From Candidatus Rifleibacteriota bacterium (lineage in GTDB: Bacteria > Muiribacteriota > Ozemobacteria > Ozemobacterales > Ozemobacteraceae), in contig JAAYVD010000154.1 of NCBI GenBank assembly GCA_012517355.1, positions 90,899-154,898 of the forward strand: DNA of 64,000 bases. Direction: 5' to 3'. Position 1 is the first letter of the stretch. The number at the start of each line of letters is the position of its first letter. Of this stretch, positions 46,465 to 53,205 are shown piece by piece. The notes under the pieces were generated by a model. That model saw nothing but the letters and a program-made list of their open reading frames with translations, did not search any database and was not told the origin of the DNA. The translations under genes and the position numbers were made by a program.

Positions 46465-47285
46465 ACGACATGATCCAGACGGGGAAATACCTCTTCTTCA
46501 TCTCGGCCGTCGCCGGCCTGCTGCTGGCCTTCACCGAGATGGTCACCGGCCCCCGCATCGCCGAAAACAACCGCCTCGTCCTCGAGAAGGCCCGGCGGGA
46601 AGTGCTTCCGGGCGCGGAGCGATTCGATTCCCTCGAGGTGGCCGCCACCGACGACGCCGGCCAGCCCGCCACCCTGTCGATCAGCCTGGGGTTCGATCCC
46701 CAAGGTCGTTTCCTGGGCACCGTCCAGACCGTCTCTCCGAAGGGCTACGGCGGCGCCATCGACATGGTTCTCGGCCTGAAGGCGGACGGCGCGATCAGCG
46801 GCGTCAAGATCCAGTCGATGCGCGAGACCCCCGGCCTGGGCACCAAGCTCAACGATCCCGAGGGCTTCCTCGGCCGCTTCCTGGCCCTGGTCCAGGGCGG
46901 CAAGCCGGCCCGTTTCCACGTCAAGAAGGACGGCGGCGACGTCGATGCCATCACCGCCGCGACAATCAGCTCGCGGGCTTTCTGCAAGGGCATCCGCGAC
47001 GGGATGAAACGGTTCCAGGACAACCAGGCGGCCATCCAGGCCCGTGCCCAGAGCGGACCGGCCCCCACCGGGGCTCCCGGCTCGCCCACCACTGGGACTG
47101 CCCCCCAGCCCGCTCCGGCTCCCACGCCGACGCCGACCCCGGCTCCTTCCCCATCGCCGGCTCCGGGGCCTGAACCGATGCCGATCCCGACCCCGGCACC
47201 GGCGCCAACCCCCGTTCCGCCAGCGCCCGATGCGGTCCCCGTTCCCCTGCCCGCCCCGGCGGTCCCCCAAGGAGGCACCCAATGA
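46461..47285 (+). CDS. rnfG: Rnf electron transport complex subunit G, with long Pro/Ala tail
   Basis: RnfG has one membrane anchor and a periplasmic FMN bound covalently to threonine. The 274-residue protein has the span at about residues 10-28, an FMN-binding domain with KGYGGAIDMVLGL and RETPGLGTKL, and the flavin site DAITAATISSRAF (Thr near residue 172). From about residue 195 to the end it is almost only Pro, Ala, Thr and Gly, a tail absent from ordinary RnfG. AGGAGG precedes the ATG; both ends overlap the neighbouring genes by four bases. Confidence 0.95.
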   Translation: MNDMIQTGKYLFFISAVAGLLLAFTEMVTGPRIAENNRLVLEKARREVLPGAERFDSLEVAATDDAGQPATLSISLGFDPQGRFLGTVQTVSPKGYGGAIDMVLGLKADGAISGVKIQSMRETPGLGTKLNDPEGFLGRFLALVQGGKPARFHVKKDGGDVDAITAATISSRAFCKGIRDGMKRFQDNQAAIQARAQSGPAPTGAPGSPTTGTAPQPAPAPTPTPTPAPSPSPAPGPEPMPIPTPAPAPTPVPPAPDAVPVPLPAPAVPQGGTQ

Positions 47286-47875
47286 ACTGGAAGGAACTCA
47301 CCAAGGGCATCTGGGCCGAAAACCCCATCTTCGTCATCATGCTGGGGTGCTGCCCGGCCCTGGCCGTCTCGACCTCGATGGCCAACGCCATCGGCATGGG
47401 CATCGCCGCCACCTTCGTCCTGATCGGCAGCAACCTGATCATCTCCCTGATCCGCGCGGGCGTCCCCGACAAGATCCGCATTCCCGTCTACATCGTGGTC
47501 ATCGCCACCTTCGTCACGATGGTCGACAAGTTCATGGCCGCCTTCACCCCCGCTTTGTCAGAAAAACTGGGGATCTTCATCCCCCTCATCGTGGTGAACT
47601 GCATCATCCTCGGCCGGGCGGAGGCGTTCGCCAACAAGAACACCCCGCTCGATTCGATCCTCGACGCCATCGGCATGGGACTGGGTTTCACCATCGCGCT
47701 TTCGCTGATCGCCACCTTCCGGGAGGTGCTAGGGGAAGGGAAGTTCTTCGGCATCCCGGTCCCGCTGGTCCGGAATGATCCCTGTCTTCTGATGATCATG
47801 GCCCCAGGAGGGTTCTTCGTCTTCGGCCTCCTGATGGCCTGGAAGAGGCACATGGCCGCAGGAGGTGCCAAATGA
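47282..47875 (+). CDS. rnfE: Rnf electron transport complex subunit E
   Basis: RnfE is an integral membrane subunit that with RnfA holds an intramembrane iron-sulfur cluster. The 197-residue protein has six spans, the start NWKELTKGIWAENPIFVIMLGCCPALA, where the Cys segment sits in the first span, and the second half-repeat IPLIVVNCIILGRAEAFA with its own Cys. These are the expected inverted repeats. It overlaps rnfG and rnfA by four bases each. Confidence 0.97.
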   Translation: MNWKELTKGIWAENPIFVIMLGCCPALAVSTSMANAIGMGIAATFVLIGSNLIISLIRAGVPDKIRIPVYIVVIATFVTMVDKFMAAFTPALSEKLGIFIPLIVVNCIILGRAEAFANKNTPLDSILDAIGMGLGFTIALSLIATFREVLGEGKFFGIPVPLVRNDPCLLMIMAPGGFFVFGLLMAWKRHMAAGGAK

Positions 47876-48450
47876 CCGGCGGAATCTTCAGCATCTTCAT
47901 CGTCGCCATCTTCATCGAGAACTTCGTTCTCAACCAGATCCTCGGCATCTGTCCGTTCGTCGGGGTCTCGAACAAGATCGACTCGGCGGTCGGCATGGGC
48001 CTCGCGGTCACCTTCGTCATGGTCCTGGCGGGCGCGGTCACCTGGTCGATCCAGGAGTTCTTCCTGGTGCCGTTCCGGCTCGAGTATCTCCAGACCCTGT
48101 CGTTCATCCTGGTCATCGCCGCCCTCGTCCAGTTCGTGGAGATGGTCATCAAGAAGACGGTTCCCACCCTCTATCAGGCCCTCGGCGTCTACCTGCCGCT
48201 CATCACCACCAACTGCGCGGTCCTCGGCGTGGCCCTCCTGAACGTCAGGAAGAACTATTCCCTCGTGGAATCCGCGGTCAACTCGCTCGGGGGCGGTCTC
48301 GGCTTCTTCTTCGCCCTGATCCTGATGGCCGGCATCCGCGAACGCCTGGAGGTCGCCGACACCCCCGTGGCCATGCGCGGCGCCCCCATCACCTTCATCA
48401 CCGCGGGCCTGATGGCCATCGCCTTCTACGGCTTCGCCGGCCTCGTGTAA
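47872..48450 (+). CDS. rnfA: Rnf electron transport complex subunit A
   Basis: RnfA is the membrane partner of RnfE. The 192-residue protein has six spans and the paired Cys motifs ENFVLNQILGICPFVGVS (first half) and LPLITTNCAVLGVAL (second half), which together with RnfE ligate the intramembrane cluster. Sequence is highly conserved in this family, making the call secure. It overlaps rnfE by four bases and is followed by rnfB after 12 bases with its own AAGGAG. Confidence 0.97.
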   Translation: MTGGIFSIFIVAIFIENFVLNQILGICPFVGVSNKIDSAVGMGLAVTFVMVLAGAVTWSIQEFFLVPFRLEYLQTLSFILVIAALVQFVEMVIKKTVPTLYQALGVYLPLITTNCAVLGVALLNVRKNYSLVESAVNSLGGGLGFFFALILMAGIRERLEVADTPVAMRGAPITFITAGLMAIAFYGFAGLV

Positions 48451-48462
48451 AGGAGCACTCCC

Positions 48463-49461
48463 ATGGCCATCATCTCCGCCATCCTCCTCATGGGCCTTCT
48501 GGGGTTCGTCTTCGGGGCCATCCTCTCCTACGCCAGCCAGAGGTTCTCCGTCACCGTCGATCCCCGCATCGAGACCGCGATCAGCCTGCTGCCGGGGGCG
48601 AACTGCGGCGGCTGCGGGTTCCCCGGCTGCGCCGGACTGGCCACGGCCATCGTGGAGAAGGGCGTTCCCATCGCGACCTGCCCGGTCATCTCGGCGGCCA
48701 ACCGCGCCAAGCTGGCCATCGCCCTCGGCATGGCCGATACCGGGGGGGCGACCCCGAAAGCGGCCACCGTCATGTGCGCCGGCCTCCCCGCCGAAGAATA
48801 CAGGAAGTTCGAGTATACCGGCATCCGCGACTGCCAGGCCGCCATCCTGGTCTCCAACGGCCCCTGGCTCTGCCCCCACCGGTGCGTCGGCCTGGGCAGT
48901 TGTGAAAAGGCCTGCCAGTTCGGGGCGATCACCATGGGCCCCGACTCGCTCCCCGTCATCGACCGTGAGAAGTGCACCGCCTGCGGCAAATGCGTGAGGG
49001 CCTGCCCGAAGAACATCATCAAGCTCACCGACCAGGCCAAGAAGGTCCACGTCAAATGCAACTCTCCCGAGAAGGGCCCCGACGTCCGCAAGGTCTGCAA
49101 GGTGGGATGCATCGGGTGCGGGCTGTGCGCCAAGGTCTGCGCCTACGACGCGATCATCATCGAGAACAACCTCGCCCGCATCAACTATGAGAAATGCGTG
49201 GAATGCGGAGCCTGCGTGGCCAAGTGCCCCCAGAAGACGATCCACCTGCTGGGCAAACCCGGCTTCAAGGGCCAGAAGGCGGTCATCGACGAACCGGCCT
49301 GCGTCGGCTGCACCCTGTGCTTCAAGGTCTGCAAGTTCCAGGCGGTCAAGGGCGGTACTCCTAAGGAGAAGCACCAGATCATTCCTGAAAAATGCGTGGG
49401 GTGCGGGGCCTGCGTGGTCAAATGCCCCAAGAAGTGCATCACGTTGAAACCCAACGAATGA
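48463..49461 (+). CDS. rnfB: Rnf electron transport complex subunit B, multi-cluster form
   Basis: RnfB is the entry point for electrons from reduced ferredoxin. The 332-residue protein has one N-terminal span, the four-Cys Fe-S motif ANCGGCGFPGCAGLA (about residue 46), then a cysteine-rich part with six ferredoxin-like motifs: CPHRCVGLGSCEKAC, CTACGKCVRACP, CIGCGLCAKVC, CVECGACVAKCP, CVGCTLCFKVC and CVGCGACVVKCP. This is the long type found in acetogens and other strict anaerobes; the proteobacterial protein is shorter with fewer clusters. It is the last gene of the operon. Confidence 0.97.
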   Translation: MAIISAILLMGLLGFVFGAILSYASQRFSVTVDPRIETAISLLPGANCGGCGFPGCAGLATAIVEKGVPIATCPVISAANRAKLAIALGMADTGGATPKAATVMCAGLPAEEYRKFEYTGIRDCQAAILVSNGPWLCPHRCVGLGSCEKACQFGAITMGPDSLPVIDREKCTACGKCVRACPKNIIKLTDQAKKVHVKCNSPEKGPDVRKVCKVGCIGCGLCAKVCAYDAIIIENNLARINYEKCVECGACVAKCPQKTIHLLGKPGFKGQKAVIDEPACVGCTLCFKVCKFQAVKGGTPKEKHQIIPEKCVGCGACVVKCPKKCITLKPNE

Positions 49462-49480
49462 CCCACCGAAGATACCCCAC

Positions 49481-50194
49481 GTGACCACCAGCTCCACCGT
49501 CACCTTCTTTGTCCTGGCCTACCTGCTCGGGTCGATCCCCACGGGGACCATCGCCGCCCGCCTGGCCGGGAAGGGAAGTCTTCTCGTGCCGGGTGAGCGG
49601 TCCACGTTGCGGGCCAGGGAGGCCTTCGAGGTTCTCGGGATGGGCTTGGGCATTGCCGTCACCATCCTCGACATCCTCAAGGGGGTGACGGTGGTCTGGC
49701 CCCTCCGGGCTTGGTTGCTGGGACCCTTGCCAACCGACCCCGGCCTGGTGGGCCCCCTCGCCACCCCGCCCTGGTGGGCGGTCAGTGGTGGCGCCCTGCT
49801 GGTCGTCATCGGACATTGCAACTCGGCCCTCCTGGGATTCCGGGGCGGACGGGGGCTGGCGACCACTTTCGGGGTGATGCTGGTCCTTCTGCCCGTGCCG
49901 GCCGTCCTGGCGTTCATCCTGTGGGGTGGATTGTCCTTCTGGGGACTCTCGACCCGACCAGGGGCGCTGCTGGCGGCCGGGGCGATGCCGCTGTTGAGCA
50001 TTCCCTACATCTGGTGGTTCCATGGAGACCAGCTCGAATACCTGTTCCTGGTGGCCTTTTTGAGCGTCTGGACCATCTGGGAATACCGGGCGGCGATGAT
50101 CAGTTATTTCTACCCCTCGACCCCGCCCCCCCCCCAGGCCACGACTGCCCCCGAACCGCCGGTCGCCGACCCTCCCCCCGGGCCGGACCGCTGA
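49481..50194 (+). CDS. PlsY-like acyltransferase family protein with altered motif 2
   Basis: PlsY acylates glycerol-3-phosphate from acyl phosphate, the first step of phospholipid synthesis. The 237-residue protein keeps motif 1 (LLGSIPTGTIAARL, about residue 15) and motif 3 (GHCNSALLGFRGGRGLATTFG, about residue 111), with five or six spans. The family motif 2, with GSGNxGATN, is replaced by a stretch reading PGERSTLRAREAFEVLG. Because that loop binds the phosphate, activity on the usual substrate is doubtful; a paralogue with another role is possible. A Pro-rich tail ends the protein. The start is GTG at 49481, 19 bases after rnfB, with a weak ribosome-binding site. Confidence 0.75.
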   Translation: MTTSSTVTFFVLAYLLGSIPTGTIAARLAGKGSLLVPGERSTLRAREAFEVLGMGLGIAVTILDILKGVTVVWPLRAWLLGPLPTDPGLVGPLATPPWWAVSGGALLVVIGHCNSALLGFRGGRGLATTFGVMLVLLPVPAVLAFILWGGLSFWGLSTRPGALLAAGAMPLLSIPYIWWFHGDQLEYLFLVAFLSVWTIWEYRAAMISYFYPSTPPPPQATTAPEPPVADPPPGPDR

Positions 50195-50203
50195 CGCCCG
50201 TCC

Positions 50204-50869
50204 CTACCGCAGAAACCGGTCTTTGTTGTCCAGCGTTTCCAGGACGCTCTTGGCGCTTTTCTGATTTTCCTGGAACCAGATTTCCATGCGGGTGCGCCCC
50301 AAAATGGTCTGGAAGCCGGTCAGATCAGCCTGGGGCAGGAACACTTTCATCAGATACTGTTGGACCTTTGGCTCCACCTGCGTGAACGGGGGTTTCGGGC
50401 TGACCACCACCCCGCCCAGTTTCCGTTCCCGGTCAAACAACAAGGTGATCAGGTAGACGGAAAAGGTCAGCCGGGAGTATTTCCCGAAAGCGTAGGAATA
50501 GGGCCGTGCTCCATAGGCACGGAGCGTCCGCTCCACCTCCAGGATCGGCCGGCCGAACAATCCCTGGGGGGTGGCAGGAGAGGTCAACCGGTTGTCCATG
50601 GCCGGATCATACTGGACGGCATCGGAGGCCAGCCCAGGGCCGACGATTCCTCTCGTCCCCGAAGCGCTGGCGGGGGCGCCGACCCCCTCCGGACCGGTCG
50701 AGGACGGGGAAAGGGAGTCGGGGGGTCCTCCCAACAGGGTCTGGATGGCGCCCTGGGCCGAGGAATACTGTCCCATGACGGGGCCCTGGCCGGCCACGGC
50801 CAACAGGAGCCCCAGGGCAAAAATCTGCCAGGCCGGCCGTCTTCCCGCACCCACCCGCGATGGTGGCAT
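50204..50869 (-). CDS. Small secreted protein of unknown function
   Basis: Not recognised. The 221-residue product has a signal peptide (basic start, hydrophobic to about residue 31 at PVMGQ), a low-complexity Gly/Ser/Pro stretch (about 35-90), and a folded C-terminal domain of about 110 residues beginning LFGRPILEVERTLRAYGA, with FSVYLITLLFDRERKLGGVVV. The end lies 9 bases from the stop of the convergent PlsY-like gene. The -10 box ends seven bases before the ATG, so the mRNA is probably leaderless. Confidence 0.7.
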   Translation of the reverse strand: MPPSRVGAGRRPAWQIFALGLLLAVAGQGPVMGQYSSAQGAIQTLLGGPPDSLSPSSTGPEGVGAPASASGTRGIVGPGLASDAVQYDPAMDNRLTSPATPQGLFGRPILEVERTLRAYGARPYSYAFGKYSRLTFSVYLITLLFDRERKLGGVVVSPKPPFTQVEPKVQQYLMKVFLPQADLTGFQTILGRTRMEIWFQENQKSAKSVLETLDNKDRFLR

Positions 50870-50875
50870 ACCTTC

Positions 50876-50904
50876 ATTATCGGATCGTGGAAGAGACCGG
50901 TCAA
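50876..50904 (-). promoter_or_regulatory. Promoter of the 50,869 gene (leaderless spacing)
   Basis: Minus strand TTGACC (50904-50899), a 17-base spacer and GATAAT (50881-50876). Six bases lie between the -10 box and the ATG. Confidence 0.7.
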
Positions 50905-50917
50905 GGGTCCCGGGCTT

Positions 50918-50946
50918 TTGACTTCCTTTGACCCCGATGCTATCCT
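50918..50946 (+). promoter_or_regulatory. Promoter of the PfpI-ferritin gene
   Basis: TTGACT (50918-50923), a 17-base spacer and TATCCT (50941-50946), divergent from the minus-strand promoter; the two -35 boxes are 13 bases apart. Confidence 0.75.
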
Positions 50947-50972
50947 TGCCCCATCGATTCCCCAGCTCATTC

Positions 50973-50997
50973 AAGGAGGAGCGCGCCTGTCGCGCGC
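50973..50997 (+). promoter_or_regulatory. Shine-Dalgarno site separated from the ATG by a hairpin
   Basis: AAGGAGGAG (50973-50981) is immediately followed by a perfect GCGCGC/GCGCGC stem with a CTGTC loop (50981-50997). The ATG is at 51004, so the linear spacing is 22 bases but only about 6 once the hairpin is folded. No other start codon lies in the frame between them. Confidence 0.65.
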
Positions 50998-51003
50998 ACA
51001 CCC

Positions 51004-52035
51004 ATGGATCTTCAGAACAAAATGGTCGCCATCCTGATCGCCCCCAAGTTCCACGAAGAAGAGGCCACCGCGCCGGCGGCCTTTCTGCGCGAGCATGGTG
51101 CGGAGGTCCGGTTTATCGGCATCCAGCGTGGAAACTGCCCGGGCAAGTCCAACAATTCGGTCCTCACCATCGATTCCCCGATCACCGACGTGCAGCCCGG
51201 GGAGTTCGACGGCCTGGTGATTCCCGGCGGGGGGGCGCCTGAAACCCTCCGACAGAACAAGGAGGTCCTGGCTTTCGTGAAGGCCATGATGGAAGCCGGG
51301 AAACCGGTGGCCGCCATCTGCCATGGTCCCCAGGTGCTCATGTCGGCCCGGGTGGTGGCTCACCGGAAGATGACCTGCTATCCCGGCATCCGGGATGACC
51401 TGGTCAACGCCGGGGGCCTGTATGAAGACCAGCCGGTCGTGATCGACGGCAACCTCGTCACCGCCAGGATCCCCCAGGATCTGCCCGCCTTCAACCAGGC
51501 CTTCGCCCGGCTGGTCGCCAGCTATGACCGCGACCTCCCCTGGATGAACGCCAACCCTGCGCAGGCCCTGGAGTTCGCCATCATGAACGAGATCAAGGCC
51601 TGGGAACTTTACGAAAACCTCGCGAAGCGGACCAAGGACCGCTTGGCCAAGGCCAAGTTCCGCTACCTGGCCGAGACCGAACGGGCCCACCAGGAGACCC
51701 TCACCCAGATCTTCGAAAAGATCTTCCAGGGGCGGAAACCCGAACCCAAGGAGTTCCCGGGCTCCTCGCCGGAGGCCCGCCAGGACATCGATCCGGACGG
51801 CGACCTCCTGAAGACCCTCCGTGCGGCCATCGGGGCCGAGGAGGCAGCCCACCGCCTGTATCACCAGATCGCCGGCAAGGTCCTCAATCGCGAGACCCAG
51901 AAGGTCTTCCAGCGGCTGAGCGAGGAGGAGTTGCAGCACAAATCCCTGCTGGAGGCCGAGTATTTCCTCCACAGCGGAGCCGGACTCCCTTCGGCCGTGG
52001 AAAAGGAACCCTGGTGGTCCCAGGATCTGTGGTGA
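51004..52035 (+). CDS. DJ-1/PfpI domain fused to a ferritin-like (rubrerythrin-type) domain
   Basis: The 343-residue protein joins two stress-related modules. Residues 1-170 are a DJ-1/PfpI fold with the acidic KFHEEEAT segment, the LVIPGGGAPETL loop and the nucleophile elbow AICHGPQVL (Cys near 107), as in YhbO/PfpI proteins that remove glycation or act as chaperones. Residues 185-330 are a four-helix ferritin-like domain with two ExxH pairs (ERAH and ELQH) and added Glu in NEIKAWELYENL and EEAAHRLYH, a di-iron arrangement like rubrerythrin, but with no rubredoxin module visible. This pairing suggests repair plus peroxide removal. It lies between rnf and an RseC-like gene. Confidence 0.88.
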   Translation: MDLQNKMVAILIAPKFHEEEATAPAAFLREHGAEVRFIGIQRGNCPGKSNNSVLTIDSPITDVQPGEFDGLVIPGGGAPETLRQNKEVLAFVKAMMEAGKPVAAICHGPQVLMSARVVAHRKMTCYPGIRDDLVNAGGLYEDQPVVIDGNLVTARIPQDLPAFNQAFARLVASYDRDLPWMNANPAQALEFAIMNEIKAWELYENLAKRTKDRLAKAKFRYLAETERAHQETLTQIFEKIFQGRKPEPKEFPGSSPEARQDIDPDGDLLKTLRAAIGAEEAAHRLYHQIAGKVLNRETQKVFQRLSEEELQHKSLLEAEYFLHSGAGLPSAVEKEPWWSQDLW

Positions 52036-52052
52036 GCAACCACGCCCTGTCC

Positions 52053-52080
52053 GAACGGCTCCCTCCGGGGGGCCGTTTTT
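52053..52080 (+). terminator. Intrinsic terminator after the PfpI-ferritin gene
   Basis: A stem of AACGGC/GGCCGTT type with internal CCC/GGG pairs is followed by TTTTT, 18 bases after the stop. The T run overlaps the start of the next gene. Confidence 0.6.
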
Positions 52081-52594
52081 GCCTGTGTCACTGACCGGAA
52101 GGGTCCTGTCCGTGGAGGACAGGTGGGTCACCGTTGAGGTGCAACCTCTCGCAGGATGCCAAGGGTGCAAAGCCTGTGGCGGGCTCCTCGCCGGGGACGA
52201 CCGGCAGGGACCGCGGCCGGTGCGGGCCCTGCGCCAGGGCATCGCCCTGGTTCCCGGTGACGAGGTCCGGGTCGATACCCGTCCAGGCGAGGGCAGCCTG
52301 ACGGCTTTCCTGGTCTTCGGGGTCCCGATGGGGGGATTTTTCGGGGGACTCCTGGCCGGGCCGGCCCTGCTGGCTGACCGGGGATTGCCGGCGGGGGATT
52401 GGCAAGGAGTCGTCGGCGGAGGAATCGGCCTTGGACTGGCCGCCCTTGCCATTCTGATCTGCTATCGCGGGGGTTTGTTCGACCGCTGGAGCCTCAAGGT
52501 GGTGGAAAAACTGGCCCCCGGCACGGCTCAGCCCGGGCGTGCAGCCTGCCCGACCAGCCCCCCGCCAGGGGCCGGTACCGAAAAAACCGCCTAA
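52079..52594 (+). CDS. RseC/MucC-family membrane protein (SoxR-reducing system type)
   Basis: RseC works with the Rnf/Rsx complex to keep the redox sensor SoxR reduced in E. coli. The 171-residue protein begins with a beta-domain carrying CQGCKACG (residues 27-34), the conserved redox or metal Cys cluster of the family, then a second OB-like strand pattern PGDEVRVDT, two membrane spans (about 75-97 and 108-127) and a Pro-rich tail. Presence 2.6 kb from rnf supports a link. TTG at 52079 is assumed; GTG at 52085 is an alternative. The start codon lies on the T run of the preceding terminator, so its expression may depend on read-through. Confidence 0.72.
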   Translation: MPVSLTGRVLSVEDRWVTVEVQPLAGCQGCKACGGLLAGDDRQGPRPVRALRQGIALVPGDEVRVDTRPGEGSLTAFLVFGVPMGGFFGGLLAGPALLADRGLPAGDWQGVVGGGIGLGLAALAILICYRGGLFDRWSLKVVEKLAPGTAQPGRAACPTSPPPGAGTEKTA

Positions 52595-52626
52595 AAAAAA
52601 GGCCCCCGGTGTTTAAATGACCGGGG
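52593..52626 (-). terminator. Minus-strand intrinsic terminator without an upstream gene
   Basis: CCCCGGT/ACCGGGG stem (52604-52610 with 52620-52626), nine-base loop, followed on the minus strand by CC and eight T residues. No minus-strand gene reads into it. Confidence 0.75.
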
Positions 52627-53205
52627 ACAAAGTGAGAGGATCTTTTGAGAGGATACTTGAAGATCGATAAAGGAAAAAAGTTTCCGAACCATGCGGTGGC
52701 GGTGGGTGGCAGGTGCGTGGCTGTTCAGCGATGGTGCGCGGCAGGAGGGGTGACAGTGCACGACAGTGGAGTAAACGGTGCAGTGATATTGCGTGACTAG
52801 AGGAGGATCTGCCAGTTACGGCAGGTCGTTCCGGTTACGGCTCGAAAACTTTCTTTTCAAAGATCGGTGACTTTAATAGAGCAATCGGCGTGCCAACTTT
52901 CAGGAAGCAAGAACCCCCCTGAACACGGCCTTTTCGAAGAACCCCCTCCCGGGCGATGTGTTGATTTTTCACCCCCCCCCACACCCCCGCCGGCGCACCA
53001 CCCCTCAGAAATGCTCTAACGATCAGCATTTTACAGGTTTTTGGGAAATTTCCACTTCTCTTTCCCTTTGCGACCTACGGCGTGTGTTTTTTTCACTCTT
53101 CTGCCAGTTTTTCCTCGCCGAATATTTTTCGAGGGTGAATAGCCGCCGTTGCCCGCAGCCCTTTGCATTCCCGTGACCCGACAGGTACAATCAGCTTCAC
53201 CTGCC
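52595..53205. other. 611-base intergenic region, A+T-richer than its neighbours
   Basis: No protein gene is supported. The region has a minus-strand terminator at its left end, a CTGCC/GGCAG hairpin at about 52,809-52,824 with a GTTACGG repeat again at about 52,833, an AAATGCT/AGCATTT stem at about 53,009-53,032, and a nine-C run near 52,972. A promoter for the next gene is at its right end. A minus-strand small RNA of a few hundred bases ending at the terminator would explain the structure; no known RNA family was recognised. Confidence 0.45.
53163..53191 (+). promoter_or_regulatory. Promoter of the B12/radical SAM gene, very short leader
   Basis: TTGCAT (53163-53168), a 17-base spacer and TACAAT (53186-53191). 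The ATG follows 14 bases after the -10 box and there is no Shine-Dalgarno site. Confidence 0.7.

Noticed and set aside
52841..53033. Short open frame of 64 codons on the minus strand in the intergenic region
   Set aside because: It lacks a ribosome-binding site and similarity and is not better than chance; an RNA is a better explanation for the terminator.
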